Of a stretch of 55,173 nucleotides of DNA, positions 50,261 to 55,173 are shown piece by piece. A program made the translations under genes and the position numbers. Location of the stretch: contig JAEWIS010000015.1 in NCBI GenBank assembly GCA_023386955.1, positions 1-55,173 of the forward strand. Reading direction: 5' to 3'. Below the pieces are notes generated by a model. The model made no database searches and was not told the DNA's origin. It saw only the letters and a program-made list of their open reading frames with translations. How positions within the stretch are numbered: position 1 is the stretch's first letter; the number at the start of each line of letters is the position of its first letter. The stretch comes from Bacillota bacterium. GTDB taxonomy: Bacteria > Bacillota > Bacilli > Paenibacillales > NBRC-103111.

Positions 50261-51697
50261 ATGGCTCAACATGGCAACGCTCCTCAACAGGAGAAGCTGC
50301 TTCCTTGGTGGCAATTGTCACTGCTTGGCGTTGCCTGTACAGTCGGTACAGGTTTTTTTCTGGGCTCTGCTATTGCTATTGAGATCGGCGGACCGTCCGT
50401 GCTGTTCAACTACGCTTTGGCCGCTGTCGGCACCTATCTGGTATTCGACCAGCTGGCCCGAATGACGGCGGACCATCCCATGGAAGGCTCCTTCCGCTCC
50501 TATGCCGGAAAAGCCTATGGCCGTTGGGCCGGCTTCAGCAGCGGCTGGGTTTATTGGTCCGCTGAGCTCCTGATTATGGGCAGCCAGCTGACGGCCTTGT
50601 CCTTGTTCAGCCGGTTCTGGTTTCCGGCGGTGCCCATGTGGTGCTTTGCCGCGGGCTTCGGGTTGCTGGGACTGCTGGTAATTATTTGGGGAACCAAGGT
50701 ATTCGACAGGCTGGAGAATACGCTGGCTGTGATGAAAACGGCCGCCATCCTGATGTTTCTGATTATTGCCGGATTGGCGCTGGCAGGGGTGCTTACCCCC
50801 AAGGAGCATGGTGCGGCCATGCCGGGTGAATGGCTACCCAAAAGCTACACCGGACTTTGGTCGGCGCTGATCTTTTCCTTTTATGCCTTCGGGGGGATTG
50901 AGGTCATCGGGCTTCTGACTACCCGGCTGAAGAAGCCGGAGGATGCCCCGAAGTCGGGAAAGGTGATGCTCCTGGCCCTTGCTGTGCTGTATGTTTTGTC
51001 CATTGGGTTTGTCCTGCTGCTGGAGCCCTGGACCTCGTATACCTCCGATGAAAGCCCGTTTATCATATCCCTGGCTGAATACAATCTGCCTTTTGTCCCC
51101 CATCTGTTCAATGCCGTACTGATTGTCGCCGGATTTTCCACCATGACCGCCTCCCTGTTCGCCGTCACCACCATGGTGGTCACTCTGGCCAAGGATCATG
51201 ACGCACCGGCGGTTTTTGCCGGGAAAGCAGGCGGAAACGGCAAAAAGCCCTTAACTGCCGTGGGTTTGTCGGCAGCAGGCTTGACCGCTTCTGTGGTATT
51301 CGCACTCCTTATGCCGGAGAGTGTGTATGAATATTTGACGACGGCAGCAGGCATTATGCTGTTGTACAACTGGTTTTTCATTCTGGTAACGGCAAGGCGG
51401 CTGCTTCCGGCCACGCCCATGATGCGTACGAAGCAGTTCGCCGGTATGGCGCTGATCGCACTGGCGGTTTTGGGCACCCTGTTCCACGGCATCAGCCGTC
51501 CAGGCTTCTTCATCAGCCTGGGCTTCACCGGAGTTATCGCTGCTATCACCTTTTTGATGAAGCGGATCTGGAACGAACAGGACGGCGGGCCCTCAACCAA
51601 AGAGAAGCCGGAACGCCTCCACACCGAAGAAGATGCCGAAGCCGATAAGGGACAGGCCGGAAATCACCGACACCGCCACAAGGAGCCCGCGCGTTAA
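50261..51697 (+). CDS. APC-superfamily amino acid permease
   Basis: A 478-residue transporter with about twelve spans. The conserved start WWQLSLLGVACTVGTGFFLGSAIAIEIGGPSVLFNYALAAVG gives the GTGFFLG helix-1 break, and WVYWSAELLIMGSQLTALSLFSRFWFP follows. The YfnA/RocE-like group imports amino acids by proton symport; substrate unknown. It ends in a charged tail (EDAEADKGQAGNHRHRHKEPAR). Its 3' end overlaps the convergent LysE-family gene by 105 bp. AAGGGG sits ten bases before the ATG, inside a short leader ORF. Confidence 0.9.
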   Translation: MAQHGNAPQQEKLLPWWQLSLLGVACTVGTGFFLGSAIAIEIGGPSVLFNYALAAVGTYLVFDQLARMTADHPMEGSFRSYAGKAYGRWAGFSSGWVYWSAELLIMGSQLTALSLFSRFWFPAVPMWCFAAGFGLLGLLVIIWGTKVFDRLENTLAVMKTAAILMFLIIAGLALAGVLTPKEHGAAMPGEWLPKSYTGLWSALIFSFYAFGGIEVIGLLTTRLKKPEDAPKSGKVMLLALAVLYVLSIGFVLLLEPWTSYTSDESPFIISLAEYNLPFVPHLFNAVLIVAGFSTMTASLFAVTTMVVTLAKDHDAPAVFAGKAGGNGKKPLTAVGLSAAGLTASVVFALLMPESVYEYLTTAAGIMLLYNWFFILVTARRLLPATPMMRTKQFAGMALIALAVLGTLFHGISRPGFFISLGFTGVIAAITFLMKRIWNEQDGGPSTKEKPERLHTEEDAEADKGQAGNHRHRHKEPAR

Positions 51698-52219
51698 AAA
51701 CCGGCGGAAGGCACTGGCCATCAGCGCCATCAATACATCCCACAGCATAATCCCGGCCATGATGGCACCGCTGTACAGCAGGACCTCTCGGGCTTCGTAT
51801 TTGGCGATCATATCCGCCAGAACCGAGCCGTATATCCCCAACCAGAACAGGATGGACATGGGATTGGAGACAGACAGCAGAAACCCTGACAGAAACGACT
51901 TTATAGGCGCCTCGCCGCCTCCCCGGTAGGAGTCTCCTTGTTTGCCGGCATGAAGCAGGCTTTCGATACCCGTATAGGTCAGGACAAAACAGCCGAACAG
52001 CCACAGGAAGGTTTTCATAAACGGTTCATTCAAAAAATGGATGACGCCAAAATAAACCAGCAGCATAAAGGCACCGTCGGCAAGCATGGCCCCAAGCCCC
52101 ACCAGCCATGCATGCCAGAAACCGCTGCGGATGCCCCGCTCCATCTGCGCCGTATTAATGGGGCCGATCGGAGCGGCCAACGATAGACCCAACAGAAAAT
52201 GGCTGAACAATACGGCCAT
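51593..52219 (-). CDS. LysE/RhtB-family amino acid exporter
   Basis: A 208-residue protein with six spans. The family start GLSLAAPIGPINTAQMERGIRSGFWHAWLVGLGAMLADGAFMLLVY is clear, and GFLLSVSNPMSILFWLGIYGS follows. It exports an amino acid or related metabolite. The ATG at 52219 follows GGGAGGTGG; an upstream extension is a shadow frame. It converges with and overlaps the APC permease gene by 105 bp, so the two transcripts are antisense to each other: an importer against an exporter. Confidence 0.92.
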   Translation of the reverse strand: MAVLFSHFLLGLSLAAPIGPINTAQMERGIRSGFWHAWLVGLGAMLADGAFMLLVYFGVIHFLNEPFMKTFLWLFGCFVLTYTGIESLLHAGKQGDSYRGGGEAPIKSFLSGFLLSVSNPMSILFWLGIYGSVLADMIAKYEAREVLLYSGAIMAGIMLWDVLMALMASAFRRFLTRGLLVAVSVISGLSLIGFGIFFGVEAFRLLFG

Positions 52220-52345
52220 TTCACACCACCTCCCATATTCCTCATAAGAGAATATGCGGCTGCCCGGGCTCGTACCACAGTAATCTGGGATTCGTTTCGA
52301 CGCCACCGGGTAGGGCGATTACCCGTAATTGAAGGAGGGAAAAAC

Positions 52346-53566
52346 ATGAGCGCGCCTAAGAAAAAGGACCTGCTGGCCATATCCTCCATACCGTTGATTA
52401 TGACCCTGGGAAACTCCATGCTGATACCGGTGCTTCCCGGCATGCGCAGCCAATTGAATGTCAGCTCCTTTCAGGTCAGTCTGATCATTACCGTCTATTC
52501 CGTTGTGGCGATATTCCTGATTCCGGTAGCAGGCTTTCTGTCCGATCGTTTCGGCAGAAAAAAGGTGATTGTGCCCAGCCTGATCCTTACCGGGCTCGGG
52601 GGGCTGCTCTGCGGGATTGCCTCCGTTTGGTTCGGGAACGCATACCTGTGGATATTGGTGGGCCGGTTTATTCAGGGGATCGGCGCAGCGGGGGCGTTTC
52701 CCATTGTTATGCCGCTGGTAGGGGACTTGTTTCAGGAGGAAGCCCAGGTCAGTGCAGGCTTAGGTATCGTCGAAACCTCCAATACCTTCGGCAAGGTGCT
52801 GAGCCCTATTCTGGGCTCCTTATTGGCCGCCCTGATTTGGTACGCCCCCTTTTGGGCCATCCCGGTGCTGTGTGCAGCCTCTCTCTTAATGGTATGGTTT
52901 ATGGTCAAGGTGCCCAAAAAAAAGAGTCAGGACAAACCGCCCCGGATTCCGGATTTCTTCAAATCGGTTAAAACCCTGTTCAAGGAAAAAGGCCGCTGGC
53001 TGTATGCCATCTTCGCCTTGGGCGGCATCAGCATGTTTGTGGTATTCGGCACCCTCTTTTATTTGTCGGAAATGCTGGAGGATGAACACGGGATGCATGG
53101 GGTGCTGAAGGGGAGTATGCTGGCGATACCGACTGCGGCGTTATGCGTATGCTCCTTCGGAACAGGGAAGCTCATCGGGGACCACAAGAAACGGATGAAG
53201 TGGTTCAACCTGGCCGGTGTGGTCCTGCTCTCTGCCGCGGCGCTGGCCTGTGCCTGGTTTGGCGAAAACTCCCTCCTGCTGGATATGACCCTGATTTCAT
53301 TAAGCTCCGCAGGGGTGGGCATTGCCCTGCCTTGTCTCGACGCCTTCATCACCGAGGGAATCGAAAAGGAGCAGCGCGGCACCGTCACCTCCTTCTACAG
53401 CAGCATGCGGTTCATCGGCGTTGCGGCCGGGCCTCCGGTTGCCTCTGTTATGCTGAAGCCATCAGCAGGTCCCTTCTTCTATCTGGCGGCGGGGTTAGGA
53501 GCCGTTGCGGTTCTGCTGTCCGCCTTCGCCCTCAAGCCGAAGGAAGACCAGGCGGCGGAAAGCTGA
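52346..53566 (+). CDS. MFS multidrug/siderophore efflux transporter, YmfD/YfmO-like
   Basis: A 406-residue transporter with twelve predicted spans. Motif A is LSDRFGRKKVIVPSLILTGLGG between helices 2 and 3, and IPLIMTLGNSMLIPVLPGMRSQLNVSSFQVSLIITVYSVVAI is typical of the YmfD/YfmO drug-proton antiporters. The ATG at 52346 follows GAAGGAGGG; the longer frame that begins at 52199 is a shadow. It is divergent from the LysE gene. A terminator follows. Confidence 0.92.
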   Translation: MSAPKKKDLLAISSIPLIMTLGNSMLIPVLPGMRSQLNVSSFQVSLIITVYSVVAIFLIPVAGFLSDRFGRKKVIVPSLILTGLGGLLCGIASVWFGNAYLWILVGRFIQGIGAAGAFPIVMPLVGDLFQEEAQVSAGLGIVETSNTFGKVLSPILGSLLAALIWYAPFWAIPVLCAASLLMVWFMVKVPKKKSQDKPPRIPDFFKSVKTLFKEKGRWLYAIFALGGISMFVVFGTLFYLSEMLEDEHGMHGVLKGSMLAIPTAALCVCSFGTGKLIGDHKKRMKWFNLAGVVLLSAAALACAWFGENSLLLDMTLISLSSAGVGIALPCLDAFITEGIEKEQRGTVTSFYSSMRFIGVAAGPPVASVMLKPSAGPFFYLAAGLGAVAVLLSAFALKPKEDQAAES

Positions 53567-53585
53567 CGAGAAGGAGGAGCAAATT

Positions 53586-53625
53586 AAAAAGCAGGGAGCA
53601 CGATCACCGTGCCTCCCTGCTTTTG
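53586..53625. terminator. bidirectional terminator between the MFS and kinase-like genes
   Basis: AAAAGCAGGGAG pairs with CTCCCTGCTTTT, extended by GCACG / CGTGC, around ATCAC. A and T runs lie on the two sides. It separates convergent genes. Confidence 0.92.
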
Positions 53626-53708
53626 GCCAGAATATAGAGCCCTTGTCTCCTCCATTGGAATATGCAGCGCAGGGCGAGACGGTATTGGAACGGCGCTCGG
53701 CCTACCCG

Positions 53709-54779
53709 CTATCTGTCTGCCTCATACTCAAACGGCGCTTCGCAGGAGTAGATTTCATGGTAGAACCCCATATACGAAATATTCTCCTCCATACATTTGA
53801 TCTTGTACAACAGCTCCTCATCACACTCCGGCTCTTCACCGTTATGCCGCATTACCTCAAAGGCATCCACGATGTTTTCCATCAGCACCGTTTGAATGAA
53901 TAGTGGGAGTTGATCCAGCATCTGCTGCTCCAATCCGGTTTCGGACCGGTACCCTTCCAGCACGGCTGCAAAATACTCCTCCATAAACCGCCTGCGTTTC
54001 TCCGTATCCCGCTCGCGTTGGATCCAGCCCGTCCCATGTGTCCACAGATTGGCCAGATCGTACATGTACCAGCAGAAGCAGGAGTTGTCGAAATCGAACA
54101 CGGTGATGTCTCCTGTATCGTAATCGATGTTGTAATTCCCGTCGCTGTAGTCAAAATGGACCATTCCGAACACTTCGCTGCTTCTGTCCAGGGCTTCCAG
54201 CGAAGCCAACAGCTCGGCCAGCTTCTCCCGGAGCAGAGATAAGGAGACAGGGATCAATTCACCGATGTAGCCCGTATTGTACTTGTCAAAAAAGGTATAC
54301 CGGCGGCGGACTGGACGGTAACCCTTGGACAGGTGGTGGAGCTTGCCCAGGGTTTTGCCGCAGTTGTAGAAATATTCGGTGAGGGGTGCACCCTCGCGGT
54401 AGCGGTAATGGTTTTCCGCCAGTGATTTTCCCTTGGCCTTGTGGAACAGGCAGATCAGGTAGGTGTGGCTCCCGAGTGTAATTTCCTCCGCCAGCTCCCC
54501 GCTGCGGGAGGGAATCACATCCGCCACACTGCCGCCGGTGGCCGCCAAATAACGGATGTATTCTGCCTCGGCCAACACATCCTGGCGACTCCGGTCCGGT
54601 AAATAGGCGATACGGAGTATTAGGGGCGCCGCCCCCTCTTTCTCGCAGGTAAATACAACGTTGCGGCCTCCGTCATGGCCTTCGACCGGGCTGAATTCGT
54701 ATCCTTCTAGCCCGTACGACTCCGAGATGGGCCCAAGGAAATGAGTCTTCGTGATGTGAACAACCTCGTTATGGTTCAA
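53709..54779 (-). CDS. APH/choline-kinase-fold phosphotransferase
   Basis: A 356-residue kinase-like protein. The N-lobe has VFTCEKEGAAPLILRIAYLPDRSRQDVLAEAEYIRYLA with the lysine-like strand replaced by Arg. The catalytic loop is FGMVHFDYSDGNYNID (Asp and Asn in DYSDGN) and the metal motif is ITVFDFDNSCFCWYMYDLANLW. Family members phosphorylate small molecules such as homoserine, aminoglycosides or spore-coat targets; the substrate here is unknown. The start is TTG at 54779 with AAGGAGGACACAT ahead. It stands alone between a terminator and array F. Confidence 0.88.
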   Translation of the reverse strand: MNHNEVVHITKTHFLGPISESYGLEGYEFSPVEGHDGGRNVVFTCEKEGAAPLILRIAYLPDRSRQDVLAEAEYIRYLAATGGSVADVIPSRSGELAEEITLGSHTYLICLFHKAKGKSLAENHYRYREGAPLTEYFYNCGKTLGKLHHLSKGYRPVRRRYTFFDKYNTGYIGELIPVSLSLLREKLAELLASLEALDRSSEVFGMVHFDYSDGNYNIDYDTGDITVFDFDNSCFCWYMYDLANLWTHGTGWIQRERDTEKRRRFMEEYFAAVLEGYRSETGLEQQMLDQLPLFIQTVLMENIVDAFEVMRHNGEEPECDEELLYKIKCMEENISYMGFYHEIYSCEAPFEYEADR

Positions 54780-54834
54780 ATGTGTCCTCCTTCGTGTTTT
54801 GGTAGTAAAGTAACCTTTGGGGTGCGGGTGCGCC

Positions 54835-54969
54835 CGTAACGGACCCCACAGACCTTATTTCGCCGAAATGACCACTTTTGGAAATGTTACGGACAGGAGA
54901 GCCCTTATTCACCCCAAATCCTCTTGTTATGAGGAGAATCGGGACAAATAAGGGCCGTGGAGTCACTAG
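54835..54969. repeat. array F: three-unit convergent repeat, 50-bp period
   Basis: Units TAACGGACCCCACAGACCTT (from 54837) and a variant beginning TTACGGACAGGAG (from 54887) are exactly 50 bp apart. One degenerate inverted unit, AAATAAGGGCCGTGGAGTCA, follows at about 54946-54965. A fourth unit is not seen. It lies upstream of the kinase-like gene. Confidence 0.8.
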
Positions 54970-55110
54970 CGATGCGTCAAACCTAACATGGAATTATCCA
55001 ATATTCCTAAATATGGGTTAATTTGAACGTTGTCACCTGGTCAAAGCTGAAAAAAACTCCTAATGTAGAAGGATGGCGCGTTATCCATCCCCCTTACAAA
55101 AGGAGCCCTC

Positions 55111-55173
55111 ATGGATAACATATCGAATTTGTCTACCCTTTGTCAATGCCTTCGTCTCCTGGACATAGGCCAG
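55111..55173 (+). CDS. 5' end of an unknown gene, truncated by the window
   Basis: ATG at 55111 with AAAGGAG six bases ahead opens 21 codons (MDNISNLSTLCQCLRLLDIG) with no stop before the sequence ends. A possible promoter TGGTCA-17-TAATGT lies upstream. Too short to assign a family. Confidence 0.5.
   Translation, partial: MDNISNLSTLCQCLRLLDIGQ

Noticed and set aside
52220..52345. N-terminal extension of the MFS gene from 52199
   Set aside because: The extension is not membrane-like and overlaps the LysE start; GAAGGAGGG marks the start at 52346.

Overview
The window reads as chromosomal DNA of a Paenibacillus-like member of the Bacillota. The GC content is moderately high, Shine-Dalgarno sites are strong (AAGGAGG types), TTG and GTG starts recur, promoters are TTGACA/TATAAT-like, glyS carries a T-box leader, and the gene set is typical of a plant-polymer-degrading soil bacterium: secreted pectinases, a CUT1 sugar ABC transporter with a membrane-anchored AraC regulator, and a likely GH151 enzyme. 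The genus is an inference. No rRNA, tRNA, phage, CRISPR array or complete insertion sequence was seen.

Layout. 1-2.0 kb: a 12-bp tandem repeat at the edge, then T-box-controlled glycyl-tRNA synthetase. 2.0-5.2 kb: a pectate lyase - pectin methylesterase operon with two cre-like sites. 5.4-7.1 kb: a GT39-like membrane protein and a small lipoprotein. 7.4-13.9 kb: redox and regulatory genes (thioredoxin-fold protein, nitroreductase with divergent HxlR regulator, AraC, transglutaminase-like, TetR, and a nitroreductase-GNAT fusion). 14.5-29.6 kb: carbohydrate region (AraC with divergent GH151-like enzyme; a 1242-residue secreted GH42-like enzyme; two permeases and a binding lipoprotein with a divergent YesS-like regulator). 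29.6-37.7 kb: RNA-processing island (RtcB ligase and a COG3541 nucleotidyltransferase, divergent from two WYL proteins; then an overlapping operon of KptA 2'-phosphotransferase, TatD nuclease, methyltransferase, AadK-like nucleotidyltransferase and GNAT). 38.3-49.3 kb: DUF1963, serine hydrolase, ECF sigma and its partner, a MarR operon with a decayed methyltransferase, BlaI/BlaR1, and PadR-YaaA-RidA. 49.3-55.2 kb: a NapH-like ferredoxin, APC, LysE and MFS transporters, an APH-fold kinase, and a truncated gene.

Two things stand out. First, RtcB, KptA, TatD and two nucleotidyltransferases lie within 8 kb next to WYL regulators, which suggests a regulated RNA-repair system. Second, six intergenic regions carry the same geometry: two direct copies of a 19-28 nt unit exactly 50 (or 51) bp apart, followed by two inverted copies with the same spacing (the last is missing in two arrays). 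The unit sequence differs between arrays but usually begins TAACGG. I know of no named element with this layout.
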